From assembly GCF_025195125.1 (NCBI RefSeq), contig NZ_JAMGSL010000011.1, positions 124,001-188,000 of the forward strand: 64,000 nt of DNA, in the 5' to 3' direction. The translations under genes and the position numbers were made by a program. This stretch comes from Streptomyces sp. Je 1-79. GTDB lineage: Bacteria; Actinomycetota; Actinomycetes; Streptomycetales; Streptomycetaceae. The notes beneath the pieces were generated by a model. That model made no database searches. It saw only the letters and a list, made by a program, of their open reading frames with translations, and had not been told where the DNA came from. Every line of letters starts with the position of its first letter. The first letter of the stretch is position 1. Shown here in pieces: positions 7,758-16,484 of this stretch.

Positions 7758-7770
7758 GACAGGTCCTGTC
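7758..7770. promoter_or_regulatory. Palindrome just upstream of the NaeI-type gene
   Basis: GACAGGTCCTGTC is a perfect odd palindrome with T at the centre, beginning three bases upstream of the GTG start and covering the ribosome site. A bound repressor, or an RNA hairpin, here would delay nuclease synthesis, a common need in restriction-modification systems. No controller (C) protein gene is visible nearby. Confidence 0.35.
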
Positions 7771-7806
7771 TGTGAACTCAAACGCGGTGGCGGGACGTAG
7801 GGGTCC

Positions 7807-7840
7807 GGGGCGTCGCCTGTCGGCGGCATGGCGACGCCCC
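7807..7840 (-). terminator. Hairpin downstream of the Z1 helicase gene
   Basis: Perfect 11-bp stem GGGGCGTCGCC (7807-7817) / GGCGACGCCCC (7830-7840), eight bases after the Z1 gene stop (7848) in the direction of transcription. It should end the GHKL-Z1 transcript before the NaeI-type gene. No T-tract follows, as is common in Streptomyces. Confidence 0.6.
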
Positions 7841-7847
7841 GCATGCC

Positions 7848-10787
7848 TCAGCTGCCGGATCGCTTTGCCTGGTATCGCAGAAGACGACGGGAAGGGTTGT
7901 TCGCTGCCGTGGGTGGGATGACGGTGAAGGCGAGGATGACCCTCGCTGTGTCTGCAGCTCCTGCCCTGACGGCAGACTGCAGCTCGACGTCGTGGTCGGC
8001 CTCGACGACGGGGTAGAGCAGGACTACTCCGGTTCGTGCGCCGATCGCCACTTCGGCCGACTGGCTGTCGAATGTGCCCGCATGTGCGTTATCGATCAGT
8101 GTCTGAGCCCAACGTCGATGCTCCAGACCGGATATGCGGCCAAAGGACACCTTTCCGAGCTGCCGCTTTCGCCTGACCAGAGAACAAGGTGCTGAGCCCA
8201 GAACAGTGGCTTCCACGCGTCGGCTGAGTGTTGTCTGGGGCGAGACCAGGACCCAGTCATCGACCTTCGCCAAGCCTCCATCGAGCTGGGCCAGGTAGTT
8301 GAGGTGAGGGGTGAAGTGATTGTCTCCCTCCCACTCAAGCTGGCTGAGCACGCCGATCAGGCTCGAGTGCGGCACACGCGCGACCTTGGCCTGGAAGGTG
8401 CGAGTAAGTGGGCTGCCTTCGTCTGGTGGCAGGGTGAGTGTCTGCGGCTCGCTGCTGAAGATGTGGAGCAGGGGGCGCCAACGCTCAATGTTGCGCCTGA
8501 TGGCTTCGGGGCTGCGGGGGTAGGCGGCGGGCTCGATGGGCTTGCCAGGAGACCGGATCTCCACGAGTTCGGAGTTAAGCATCTTGTTCCGTGCGGAAGG
8601 TCTGACCAGCGCCAGGTGCTGGGAGACCAGAGGCAGTATCTGGGACGGAGTCAGCTGGGGCTCCCCGTCGATCAGCTCCGCGTATTGGGTGAGCTGGGAG
8701 CGGAAGGCTTCCTCGTCCTGGCAAATCGCTTCGAACGCCTCATACAGGTCGAGGGTCTTGTCCCTCCCAAACGGTTCTTCCCGGCCGATGTAGAGGCGCA
8801 CGAGGTCGCGGTAGCCCGATCGGAACCCGAACCACCGGCCCATCTGCATCAGGGTGTCAGCCTGCTGAGTCTTGCGGCGATAGTAGGTGGTCGTCAGTCC
8901 CTCCACCGTGAAGCCCCGGGAAAGCTTGGTTCCGCCGACAAGGATTTTCCAGACATGCGGGGTTCGGTCGAAGTCAAGGTCGGCCTGCTGGTAGTCCCGC
9001 TCCTTGTCGCCGTTCACGATGATCACCGGATTGCCGCCGGAGCTGATGAGCTGGCGCGCCCGGCTGATGTGGGGCAGGAGCTCCTGGTAGGACGTTGGGG
9101 CAAGGAGGTCATCCGCACGTGCCTGGGAGACTGGCAGGAAGTCAGAGCTGAAGAGGTCCGCGAGGCGCTGATGCGCCCCAGAGCTCCCGTACGACGAATG
9201 CCACATGGTGTTCAGCCGCAGTGCGAGGTCTGCGTGGTCGGCCATGCGGACAGACTCGTGCACGAGCATCGTGTGGTGGCGGTACTTGTTCTCTGCAGCA
9301 CCGTTCTCGATGCGGTAGAGCTTGAGAGCCCCAGCGAGCACGAAGGCGTCGATAGCCTCCAAGAGGCGATCACCCGTGTCCGCAGTAATGCCGCGGACAT
9401 GAGCCTTCTCCTGGGAGTCGGCGAGAGTTCGCTGGTCATAGGGAATGGTGGTGTCGAGGTCGTGGAAGTCCTGTACACCCATGTAGCCGACCGGGCGGGG
9501 AAGCGAGATCAGGAAGTCACGAGGGAAGATGTCTTCCGCGTCATCGGGATCGACGAAGACGTTGGCGAATGGAGTTGCCGTGTAGCCGACGTACTGCGCC
9601 CGGGGCATGAGCTTGAGGAGCTGAGAGATCAGCCCGTTGATTGCTGTTCGAGTGGCCTTCCCCTCGGGCTGCTTGCTTGCATCGATGGTATTGACTGACG
9701 CCTGGTCAGACTCGTCATCGATGATCAAGGCTGGGATCTCGCCGAGGATGGGACCGATCTTCTTGAGGTCGTTGACCAGTTTGAGGAGGACTGCCTTGTT
9801 CTTCTTGACCACCATGACGCGCGCCGCTGCGTGGTGGAGGTTCGCCGGGTCAAACAGGGGAAGCGTGCGATCCAGCTTCTCGATGTCGAGGGCGCGAATC
9901 CCCTGCATCAGACCCTTGTAGTCATCGTCACGCGTGGTGAGGCGTTCGATGTCGAAGGCGCCACAGGCGGATGGCCGGCCGCCGTGGGAAACGAACTTGT
10001 GGGGCCAGTCCTCGTCGTCCTGATAGTCAATGCCAACCAGGGCGTCGAGGTCCGTAGGATCGGCACCTCTGAGGATGTTGTCCTGACCTATCAGCTCCAT
10101 GTCGAGTCGGCGTTGCGTCTGGCTGCGCAACAGGTTCAATGTGCCGCCGAGCACGATGACGAGACGGTATCCAGCGTCGATGGCCTTGGCGATGACCCCG
10201 GTGAAGTTGGCGGTTTTGCCCGATTGAACGTAACCGACAACGAGCCCCCGCGCACCGTAGGCATCCGTGCTGGTGGGGTCCGAGAGGCGCTCCACCACGT
10301 TGTGGGATGCCTGGTCGAGGCTGGCGACAGCCGCGTCGCTCCAGCCCTTGTCCCGTAGTAGCCGCTCGTAGGCTGACCAGTAGAAGGCTCGCGCTGCTGC
10401 TTTCTCACGCGTGTACCAGGGCTGGAACTTCGTGCTGATGACGACGGGCCGCTGCCCGGTGTCCACAGGAACCGCCGCGTCGAGAACTTTGCACAGCTCG
10501 TGGCTGAAGCCGAGTCGTTCGTACGTATCGGAGCGTCGCTGCTCGGTGCTGGGCGGAGCGTCGGACCAGTCAGCGGCCTCTGCGCCGTCCCAGCCCGTCA
10601 AGGTACGGCTCCAGAGAGCTTTGAGGTCGGGGTTTCCGGACAACAAGGTGTCCTGGAAGAGGCCAAGGTGCGCGTCTGAGGGCTCTTCCTCCTCCGATAC
10701 GGCGAAGGCAACCCGCGCGAAGTTCTTCGGGCCTCGGCTCATCGCGCCAAGCACGTCGATGTGCAGGTTCAGCAGGTGCTCAGTCAT
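7848..10787 (-). CDS. Z1-domain superfamily II helicase-like protein
   Basis: 979 residues from ATG 10787. Motifs of the Z1 family are clear: a Walker A variant GYVQSGKTANF (185-195), a DEAD-like box IIDDESDQAS (355-364), the TATPF motif at 403-407, GGTKLSRGFTVEGL (618-631) and an arginine-finger region QMGRWFGFR (648-656). Residues 1-170 and ~700-979 are helical and have no known motif. Z1 proteins occur in restriction-type operons together with MORC/MutL-like GHKL ATPases and endonucleases, as described in the comparative study of Iyer, Abhiman and Aravind (2008). The GHKL gene lies ten bases upstream on the same strand, so the two form one operon. It probably translocates or remodels DNA for the nucleases. 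Confidence 0.9.
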   Translation of the reverse strand: MTEHLLNLHIDVLGAMSRGPKNFARVAFAVSEEEEPSDAHLGLFQDTLLSGNPDLKALWSRTLTGWDGAEAADWSDAPPSTEQRRSDTYERLGFSHELCKVLDAAVPVDTGQRPVVISTKFQPWYTREKAAARAFYWSAYERLLRDKGWSDAAVASLDQASHNVVERLSDPTSTDAYGARGLVVGYVQSGKTANFTGVIAKAIDAGYRLVIVLGGTLNLLRSQTQRRLDMELIGQDNILRGADPTDLDALVGIDYQDDEDWPHKFVSHGGRPSACGAFDIERLTTRDDDYKGLMQGIRALDIEKLDRTLPLFDPANLHHAAARVMVVKKNKAVLLKLVNDLKKIGPILGEIPALIIDDESDQASVNTIDASKQPEGKATRTAINGLISQLLKLMPRAQYVGYTATPFANVFVDPDDAEDIFPRDFLISLPRPVGYMGVQDFHDLDTTIPYDQRTLADSQEKAHVRGITADTGDRLLEAIDAFVLAGALKLYRIENGAAENKYRHHTMLVHESVRMADHADLALRLNTMWHSSYGSSGAHQRLADLFSSDFLPVSQARADDLLAPTSYQELLPHISRARQLISSGGNPVIIVNGDKERDYQQADLDFDRTPHVWKILVGGTKLSRGFTVEGLTTTYYRRKTQQADTLMQMGRWFGFRSGYRDLVRLYIGREEPFGRDKTLDLYEAFEAICQDEEAFRSQLTQYAELIDGEPQLTPSQILPLVSQHLALVRPSARNKMLNSELVEIRSPGKPIEPAAYPRSPEAIRRNIERWRPLLHIFSSEPQTLTLPPDEGSPLTRTFQAKVARVPHSSLIGVLSQLEWEGDNHFTPHLNYLAQLDGGLAKVDDWVLVSPQTTLSRRVEATVLGSAPCSLVRRKRQLGKVSFGRISGLEHRRWAQTLIDNAHAGTFDSQSAEVAIGARTGVVLLYPVVEADHDVELQSAVRAGAADTARVILAFTVIPPTAANNPSRRLLRYQAKRSGS

Positions 10788-10797
10788 GGGCTGTTCC

Positions 10798-12324
10798 TCA
10801 GCGCTCCAACTCGCAGCGGATGGCTGTCACGAGGACGCTGTTCCACAGCGCCATCTCGTCGTCCCGCTGGGCGCTTGACCTGCCCAGGCGGAAGTTCTTC
10901 TCCAACAGCAGGTAGAGCATTCCCTTGAGTACCGGCGCGTCGTTGGAGCCGGCCCGCCGGTCGCCGTTGAACGCCTGGCGGTACTCCTTGTTGAGGCGCA
11001 CCACGTGCTCATCACGATCGATGTCGAACATCACCTCCGGCGGCAGGTTCTCCCAGCGGAAGGTGACGGGGTCTTCGCCTTCTAGCTGCGGCAGCTCATC
11101 GCGAAGGGTCCGCTTCAGCTTCGGAGGCAGGCCCTTGCCGGGCGGAACAACGTCTTTGCGCTGGATCTCTGTCGAGCGGCGGGCTGCCTCGCGGTAGGTC
11201 GTCTCCGCGTCGGCGAGGTACGCAAGGAAGGTGTTCCCCGCGTCATCGGCGGCCTGCTCCAAGCCGCGTGCGAACGCAGGCGTGACATTGACGCCGTCCT
11301 TCTTGACGGTCAGGGAGAAGACGTCATTGGGCTGAGATGGCAGGTCGATGGCGATACGGGCGAGATTGTGGTGGGTCTCGCCAGTGCGTGTGCCGTTCCA
11401 GCCACCCGCCTGCACCAGCCGATCATGCCGATAGATATAGAACCCTTGGCGCTCGGCAAGGGGTCCGATGCCGCGGAACGCGACAAGCGGAGACTTGGGC
11501 GGCCAGATGTGAGCGGTCATGGGAACCTTCCCCACGCCCTCGATGGGGGCCGTGTAAACCCGCGGGAAGCTGGCGCGTCCTGGCACGCGGTAGCCGAAGG
11601 GGTCGATTGCTTCGATACCGCGGTGGTCGAGTTCGGCTCTGGTGCGAACGTCTTCCACGACGATGTCTATGTGGAAGTCCGGTCGGCTGAGGAACCTATG
11701 CAGGTACAGGCCGAGGTGGGTCTCCAGGCGCTCGATCGTCTCGTTGAGGTAGCGATCGGTCTGACCGGTGGTAACGGTGGAGAAGGGGCGCACGCCGTCC
11801 CAGCGGACGATCGTGCCATGCCAGCCGATGACACCGTCGTAGCGGTCGATCAGGTCCTGACAGTAACGGGCCTCGACGATGTCGCACGTGAAGTCCGACT
11901 GAGCCTGGGCAGTTACCCAGCGTCGGCCCGTTGACGGGCTGCGCTTGGTCCTGCTGATGACTGTCAGAGCATCGGCATGGGAGAGCGAAGCCGCCTTCAG
12001 GCCGGCGCCGAAGTGACCGAGTGCAGTCGTTGCGTACTCCTGGCGTCCGCCCACGGTCATGGCGATGTCGAGCGTTTCATCGTTCATACCGCGCCCGTCA
12101 TCGATGACGAGCAGGCTCACGAGCCTGTCGTCATCCCTGAGGAAGCTGACGACGACGTTGTGCGCGTCGGCATCGATGGCGTTGTCGACGAGGTCGGCGA
12201 TGGCCGCCTCGAAGCCGTACCCCTGGTGGGTCAGGGATTCCATATAGCGGGCGGCAGGGGGGAGACGCTTGCTGCCACTGGTAGGAACGTCGTACTGCCA
12301 GCCGGCGCCTGGCTCGTAGGGCAT
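10798..12324 (-). CDS. MORC/MutL-like GHKL ATPase (paraMORC type)
   Basis: 508 residues from ATG 12324, chosen because AGGAAG lies six bases upstream (GTG 12339 is weaker). The Bergerat ATP-binding fold is complete: N-box DLVDNAIDA (44-52), G1 DDGRGM (75-80) and G2 GHFGAGLKAAS (103-113). The middle (HGTIVRWDGV, then FSLTVKKDGVNV) fits the S5-like domain that follows in MutL and MORC proteins. There is no endonuclease motif of the MutL type. It is the first gene of the GHKL-Z1 operon. Family knowledge suggests ATP-driven clamp or loop formation on DNA in support of restriction; its exact role with a NaeI-type enzyme is unknown. Confidence 0.88.
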   Translation of the reverse strand: MPYEPGAGWQYDVPTSGSKRLPPAARYMESLTHQGYGFEAAIADLVDNAIDADAHNVVVSFLRDDDRLVSLLVIDDGRGMNDETLDIAMTVGGRQEYATTALGHFGAGLKAASLSHADALTVISRTKRSPSTGRRWVTAQAQSDFTCDIVEARYCQDLIDRYDGVIGWHGTIVRWDGVRPFSTVTTGQTDRYLNETIERLETHLGLYLHRFLSRPDFHIDIVVEDVRTRAELDHRGIEAIDPFGYRVPGRASFPRVYTAPIEGVGKVPMTAHIWPPKSPLVAFRGIGPLAERQGFYIYRHDRLVQAGGWNGTRTGETHHNLARIAIDLPSQPNDVFSLTVKKDGVNVTPAFARGLEQAADDAGNTFLAYLADAETTYREAARRSTEIQRKDVVPPGKGLPPKLKRTLRDELPQLEGEDPVTFRWENLPPEVMFDIDRDEHVVRLNKEYRQAFNGDRRAGSNDAPVLKGMLYLLLEKNFRLGRSSAQRDDEMALWNSVLVTAIRCELER

Positions 12325-12473
12325 CGGTCTTCCTCGCACACAGGGGACTGGACCTGCGTGGGGGGACGAGCGGCCAGTCGAACGTCAAAGGTCAACCGTG
12401 ACGGTACTGCACGGTGCCGACATTGGTGACAGGGCATCGGAAATGGCCAGATGTGCTTGTTCGTGGTCGGCCC

Positions 12474-13484
12474 TCAGGCCCCCGGGCCCCCGTGGCACTC
12501 CCCGTAAGTCCTCTTCGATCCGCACCAGCACTCCGCCCCCCTCGCCGGCGGCCACGATGCCGCTCGGCCTCGTGCCGCCAGGGTTGTGGCGTACTGGGGG
12601 AGGAGGTCCGCGTTTGCCGGGGAGGAGGATTCCGAGGCGGCGAAGGCCTCGTAGGAGGGGACCGTCGCCGGGACGATGCCCAGGTTGGGGGTGCCTGCCG
12701 TCGCCAGTTCGCGGAGGGAGGCTTCGATGTCCGTGAGGTGCGCGCGGTAGGTGGGGTACTCGGATTCGAGTTCCGGGTAGGCCGCCACGAGCTCGTCCAG
12801 TTCCGCCTCCGGCCAGTGGAGGACCGCCACCGGGAAGGGGCGGGAGAGGGCCGTGCGGTACGAGCCCAGTTCGCTGCGGAGGCGGGTGATCTCGGCCTGG
12901 AGTTCCGCCGGGTCCGAGGAGCCGAGCGACCACAGGCGCTTCGGGTCGTGCAGCTCGTCCAGCGGGACCTCCGCCGTGTGGAGGTCGTCCGCCAGGCTGT
13001 CCCAGTCGTCGTGCGGCAGCGCCAGCATGCGGCGGATCCGGTGGCGGGTGAGCAGCAGCGACTGCGTCGGGTGCGGGAGGTCCGCCGGGGCGGACTCCGG
13101 TGCCAGCAGGCGCGCCGCCTCCGTCGCCACCGTCTCCGCGAGCGTCAGCTCGTCGTGGGCCTCCAGCGTCTCCGCCATGGTCTCCCACGGCGCCGCGTCC
13201 GCCGGTGCCGACGCCCTGAGGCCCTCGATGATCGCCCGCGCCTCCGCCTCGTGGCCGTACTCCCAGAGGTTCGCCGCCTTGAGCGCCCTGATCAGGTGCG
13301 GGTCCTCGGAAGGGCCGGAGAGCAGGGAGTCGTACAGCGCCGTCGCCGCCGCGCGGTCGCCCGCCAGCTCCAGGTGGGCCGCCGCCCGGAGGGACAGGGC
13401 CTCCCGGTCCTCGGGATACAGGTCGGCGGTGCGCAGCAGGCGCTCGGCTTCGGTGGCGTGGGCGGCAGGCGTGTCGGGGCGCAT
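12474..13484 (-). CDS. TPR-like protein with C-terminal SEC-C motif
   Basis: 336 residues from ATG 13484 (GTG 13493 would add MFS). The N-terminal half is repeated helical hairpins typical of tetratricopeptide proteins (AERLLRTADLYPEDREAL, AHLELAGDRAAATALYD, AARAIIEG-type repeats). The last 20 residues hold a SEC-C zinc-binding motif, ECWCGSKRTYGECHG, as found at the end of SecA and many unrelated bacterial proteins. The function is unknown; it is a conserved type of protein in Streptomyces. It is divergent from the sortase gene with only ~55 bp between them, and marks the return to core-like high-GC sequence after the defence island. Confidence 0.75.
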   Translation of the reverse strand: MRPDTPAAHATEAERLLRTADLYPEDREALSLRAAAHLELAGDRAAATALYDSLLSGPSEDPHLIRALKAANLWEYGHEAEARAIIEGLRASAPADAAPWETMAETLEAHDELTLAETVATEAARLLAPESAPADLPHPTQSLLLTRHRIRRMLALPHDDWDSLADDLHTAEVPLDELHDPKRLWSLGSSDPAELQAEITRLRSELGSYRTALSRPFPVAVLHWPEAELDELVAAYPELESEYPTYRAHLTDIEASLRELATAGTPNLGIVPATVPSYEAFAASESSSPANADLLPQYATTLAARGRAASWPPARGAECWCGSKRTYGECHGGPGA

Positions 13485-13538
13485 GCTGAACACCGTACTG
13501 CTGTACGGCCCTGGAGAGTTGGCGCGTCAGCGCTTATC

Positions 13539-14318
13539 GTGCCCCGCGTGCGGGACAGGGTGCGGGGCAGGGTGCCGGTCGTCGTCCAGACGCGCGGGGT
13601 GCGGAGCACGCCCGCCCGTGTGCTGTGGGTGTGCGCCGAAGCCGTCGTCACCTGCGGGGTCGTCCTCCTGCTCCTCGTCGTCCACCAGCTCTGGTGGACC
13701 AACCAGCAGGCCCGGGCCCAGGCCGGCGAGCAGGTGCGCGTCCTGGAGCGGGAGTGGGCCGGATCACCACCCGTCGTTCCCGAGGTACCGGTCACGCCGA
13801 CGCAGCCCCCGGCCGAGGACGGGGCCGAGGCCGGGACGGAGACGCTCGCCCCGCCGCCTCCCGGCCGCGGCGAGCGCCCGCCCTCCTCCGCGTACGCGAT
13901 CATCCGCATCCCCCGCATCGGCCTCACCGCCCCCATCGCCCGCGGCATCGGCAAGCGGTCCGTCCTCGACCGCGGCTACGTCGGGCACTACCCGAACACC
14001 GCCGGACCCGGCCAGACCGGCAACTTCGCCCTCGCCGGGCACCGCAACACCCACGGCGAGCCCTTCCGGTACATCAACCGGCTGCGCACGGGCGACACCA
14101 TCCGTATCCGGACCAGGGACCGGGAGTACACCTACGTCGTCGACCAGGTACTGGCCCGGACCGCTCCCCGCGACACCGGCGTCATCCAGCCCGTACCCCG
14201 CTCGCTCGTCAAGCCCTCCTACGGCTACTCCGACCCCGGTTCCTACCTGACCCTGACGACGTGCACCCCGGAGTTCAGCTCCGCCTACCGGCTTATCGTC
14301 TGGGCCAAGCGTGTATAA
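13539..14318 (+). CDS. srtE: Class E sortase
   Basis: About 259 residues; the start is uncertain (GTG 13539, 13548, 13560 or 13572). One membrane segment follows a short basic N-terminus (VVTCGVVLLLLVVHQLWW), then a Pro-rich linker, then the sortase domain. The catalytic His is in NFALAGHRNTHG, the Cys in TLTTCTPEFS and the Arg in AYRLIVW. Class E enzymes of Streptomyces attach proteins with LAxTG sorting signals, such as long chaplins, to the cell wall. A matching signal (LALTG) occurs in the surface protein at 19544-20434. A small DUF6412 membrane protein and a YidC-like insertase follow on the same strand. Confidence 0.9.
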   Translation: MPRVRDRVRGRVPVVVQTRGVRSTPARVLWVCAEAVVTCGVVLLLLVVHQLWWTNQQARAQAGEQVRVLEREWAGSPPVVPEVPVTPTQPPAEDGAEAGTETLAPPPPGRGERPPSSAYAIIRIPRIGLTAPIARGIGKRSVLDRGYVGHYPNTAGPGQTGNFALAGHRNTHGEPFRYINRLRTGDTIRIRTRDREYTYVVDQVLARTAPRDTGVIQPVPRSLVKPSYGYSDPGSYLTLTTCTPEFSSAYRLIVWAKRV

Positions 14319-14357
14319 CGTCAGGAGACGAACGACGAGACGGAGAGAGGAGGCGTG

Positions 14358-14651
14358 ATGGTCAGGGAACTCGCCCTGCGCGTGCTCGCCCCCCTGTTCT
14401 TCCTCCTCGCCCTCGCCGATCTGCTCCTCTCCGACGGGTCGGGCGTCTCCGCCGCCGTCGCCCTCGCCGCGACCACCGTCGTCTGCGCCCTCATCGGCGC
14501 CCCCGCGGCCCCGTCCGTGCCTCCCACACGGGTACGGACCACCCTGCGCGACCGGGAACGGCGCACCGCCTTCCTGCCGCAGCGCGACCCCGACGCCTCC
14601 GGGCGCCGCAGGCCCCGGGCACCCGGACGGGCCCTCCCGACGGCCGCGTAG
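14358..14651 (+). CDS. Small membrane protein, DUF6412-like
   Basis: 97 residues from ATG 14358, well spaced from GGAGAGGAGG. Residues 1-25 and ~30-50 form two hydrophobic segments (LALRVLAPLFFLLALADLLL; VSAAVALAATTVVCALIGA). The rest is basic, Arg/Pro-rich and presumably cytoplasmic. I believe this matches the DUF6412 family, which commonly sits directly upstream of a YidC-like gene in Streptomyces, as here (102 bp away). It might assist membrane insertion or be a regulatory partner, but no function is established. Confidence 0.65.
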   Translation: MVRELALRVLAPLFFLLALADLLLSDGSGVSAAVALAATTVVCALIGAPAAPSVPPTRVRTTLRDRERRTAFLPQRDPDASGRRRPRAPGRALPTAA

Positions 14652-14752
14652 GGGTACCCGCACACCGAGTACCCGCACCCCCCAGTACCTGCGCGGATCC
14701 GTCATGCCGAGATCTTCCTCTTCCGGCACGACGAGACCCCTCGGAGGGCTCC

Positions 14753-15475
14753 ATGTCCGTTTTCGCCACCCTGGTCGAGCGCCTCGCCGACCTGCTCCAG
14801 CCGCTCTTCGCCACCACCGCGACCGCCGCCGCGATCGTCCTCTTCACGATGCTCGTCCGGCTCGCCATCCACCCCCTCTCGCGGGCCTCCGCCCGTGGCC
14901 AGAAGGCCCGCACCCGCATCGCTCCGCAACTCGCCGAGCTGCGTGCCAAGCACGCCAAGAATCCCGAGCGTCTCAAGAAGGAGGTCATGGAGCTGCACGC
15001 GAAGGAGAAGGTCTCGCCCTTCGCCGGCTGCCTCCCGAGCCTGCTCCAGGCGCCCGCGTTCCTCCTCATGTACCACCTGTTCGCCGGCGACCGCATGGCC
15101 GGACACACCCTCTTCGCCGCCCCGCTCGGCGACCACTGGGCCGACGCCCTCGCCCACGGCGGGGTCTTCGGCCCGGCCGGCCAGGTCTATCTCGTCCTCT
15201 TCGCGATCGTGGCCGCCGTCGCCGCGTTCAACTTCCGGCGTACGAAGCGGCAGCTCGCCGCGCAGCCGCTCACCACCGGACTGCCGGCGACGCCCGGCGC
15301 CGACACGATCAACAAGGTGATGCCGCTGCTCTCCTTCGCCACCCTGATCACGGTCGCCGTCGTCCCGCTCGCCGCCGCGCTCTACGTCGTCACCAGCACC
15401 ACCTGGACCGTCGTCGAGCGGGCCTTCCTCTTCCGGGACCCGCGCCCCATGGAGGCCCTGGCTACTCAGGCGTAA
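14753..15475 (+). CDS. yidC: YidC/Oxa1-family membrane protein insertase
   Basis: 240 residues from ATG 14753, preceded by GGAGGG. The family pattern is clear: TM segment ~18-38 (ATAAAIVLFTMLVRLAIHPL), a charged cytoplasmic hairpin (SRASARGQKARTR through KEVMELHAKEKVSPFAGCLP), then four further hydrophobic segments. The conserved positively charged residue in the groove is seen as Arg in TMLVRLAIHPL. YidC inserts membrane proteins alone or with SecYEG. At 240 residues it is a short paralogue without the long periplasmic domain of Gram-negative YidC, and probably not the main copy that lies near rnpA in Streptomyces. Confidence 0.9.
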   Translation: MSVFATLVERLADLLQPLFATTATAAAIVLFTMLVRLAIHPLSRASARGQKARTRIAPQLAELRAKHAKNPERLKKEVMELHAKEKVSPFAGCLPSLLQAPAFLLMYHLFAGDRMAGHTLFAAPLGDHWADALAHGGVFGPAGQVYLVLFAIVAAVAAFNFRRTKRQLAAQPLTTGLPATPGADTINKVMPLLSFATLITVAVVPLAAALYVVTSTTWTVVERAFLFRDPRPMEALATQA

Positions 15476-15623
15476 GGGTCCAGTCCGTGAACGGGGTCTT
15501 GCCGAGTGGTCGAAACTCTTGGAGGATCGACCAACCCTCCGATATCTCCGATGGCCGCACTCCATCGGCCGGGGCTCTGCAGGGCCCGCTCCCCGGGCCC
15601 ACCTCGACCACAGGGAGAAGACC
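15476..15623 (+). promoter_or_regulatory. Leader region of the FAH-family gene
   Basis: 148 bp without a gene between yidC and the hydrolase gene. It contains a 7-bp stem CCGATGG / CCATCGG (15548-15568). A piece near 15500 (GCCGAGTGGTCGAAA) resembles a tRNA D-arm but no cloverleaf can be folded. A promoter for the downstream gene is likely here. Confidence 0.3.
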
Positions 15624-16481
15624 ATGAAGCTGCTGCGAGTCGGTCCGGCGGGAGCCGAGCGTCCAGCCCTGCTCGACCAGGACGGGACGCTCCGCGACCT
15701 GTCGGCCCTGGTCGACGACGTCGACGGAAGCCTGCTGGCCGACACGTCCGCGCTCGACCGGATCCGGGCCGCCGTCGGGGCGGGCGTGCTGCCCGCGCTC
15801 GACGCGACCGGGCTGCGGATCGGCCCGCCGGTCGGCCGGATCGGCAAGGTCGTGTGCATCGGGCTGAACTACCACGGTCACGCGGCCGAGACCGGTGCGG
15901 CGACCCCGGCCGAGCCGGTCGTCTTCCTGAAGTCCGCCGACACGGTCGTCGGACCCGACGACACCGTGCTCGTACCGCGCCGCAGCACCAAGACGGACTG
16001 GGAGGTCGAGCTGGCGATCGTCATCGGCCGCACGGCCCGCTACCTGGACTCCGACGAGCAGGCCCTCGCGCACGTCGCCGGCTACGCCGTCGCCCACGAC
16101 GTCTCGGAGCGCGAGTTCCAGATCGAGCGCGGCGGCACCTGGGACAAGGGCAAGAACTGCGAGACCTTCAACCCGCTCGGCCCGTGGCTGGTCACCGCCG
16201 ACGAGGTGCCGGACCCGCAGGCGCTCCCGCTCAGGCTCTGGGTCAACGGCGAGCTCAAGCAGGACGGCAACACCTCGGACCAGATCTTCGGCGTCGCGGA
16301 GGTCGTACGGTACGTCAGCCAGTTCATGACCCTGTACCCCGGCGACATCATCAACACCGGCACCCCGGCGGGCGTCGCGATGGGGCAGCCCGAACCGAAG
16401 CCGTATCTGCGGGCGGGTGACGTGGTGGAGCTGGAGATCGAGGGCCTCGGGCGTCAGCGCCAGGAGCTCAAGGACGCGTAG
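15624..16481 (+). CDS. Fumarylacetoacetate hydrolase family protein
   Basis: 285 residues from ATG 15624 (AGGGAGAAG upstream). It has the short N-terminal domain followed by the FAH catalytic fold: GKVVCIGLNYHGHAAE (73-88), FLKSADTVVGPDDTV, then TDWEVELAIVIG with metal-binding acidic residues and YVSQFMTLYPGDIINTGTP near the end. Members hydrolyse or decarboxylate 2,4-dioxo acids in aromatic or sugar-acid catabolism, in the cytoplasm, with Mg or Mn. Neighbouring genes (Gfo/Idh oxidoreductase, ROK regulator) suggest sugar-related metabolism, but the true substrate is unknown. It is convergent with the UPF0303 gene, three bases apart. Confidence 0.88.
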   Translation: MKLLRVGPAGAERPALLDQDGTLRDLSALVDDVDGSLLADTSALDRIRAAVGAGVLPALDATGLRIGPPVGRIGKVVCIGLNYHGHAAETGAATPAEPVVFLKSADTVVGPDDTVLVPRRSTKTDWEVELAIVIGRTARYLDSDEQALAHVAGYAVAHDVSEREFQIERGGTWDKGKNCETFNPLGPWLVTADEVPDPQALPLRLWVNGELKQDGNTSDQIFGVAEVVRYVSQFMTLYPGDIINTGTPAGVAMGQPEPKPYLRAGDVVELEIEGLGRQRQELKDA

Positions 16482-16484
16482 CCC

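Noticed and set aside
3178-12324. Prophage or integrative element as carrier of the defence island
   Set aside because: No integrase, excisionase, phage gene, tRNA edge or direct repeat could be found around it by eye.
12414-13530. Long upstream extension of the sortase reading frame
   Set aside because: It runs antisense to the SEC-C gene and has no domain; the sortase membrane segment begins after 13600, so the start is near 13539-13572.
15490-15560. tRNA-like sequence before the FAH-family gene
   Set aside because: Only a D-arm-like piece is present; acceptor and T-arms cannot be formed.
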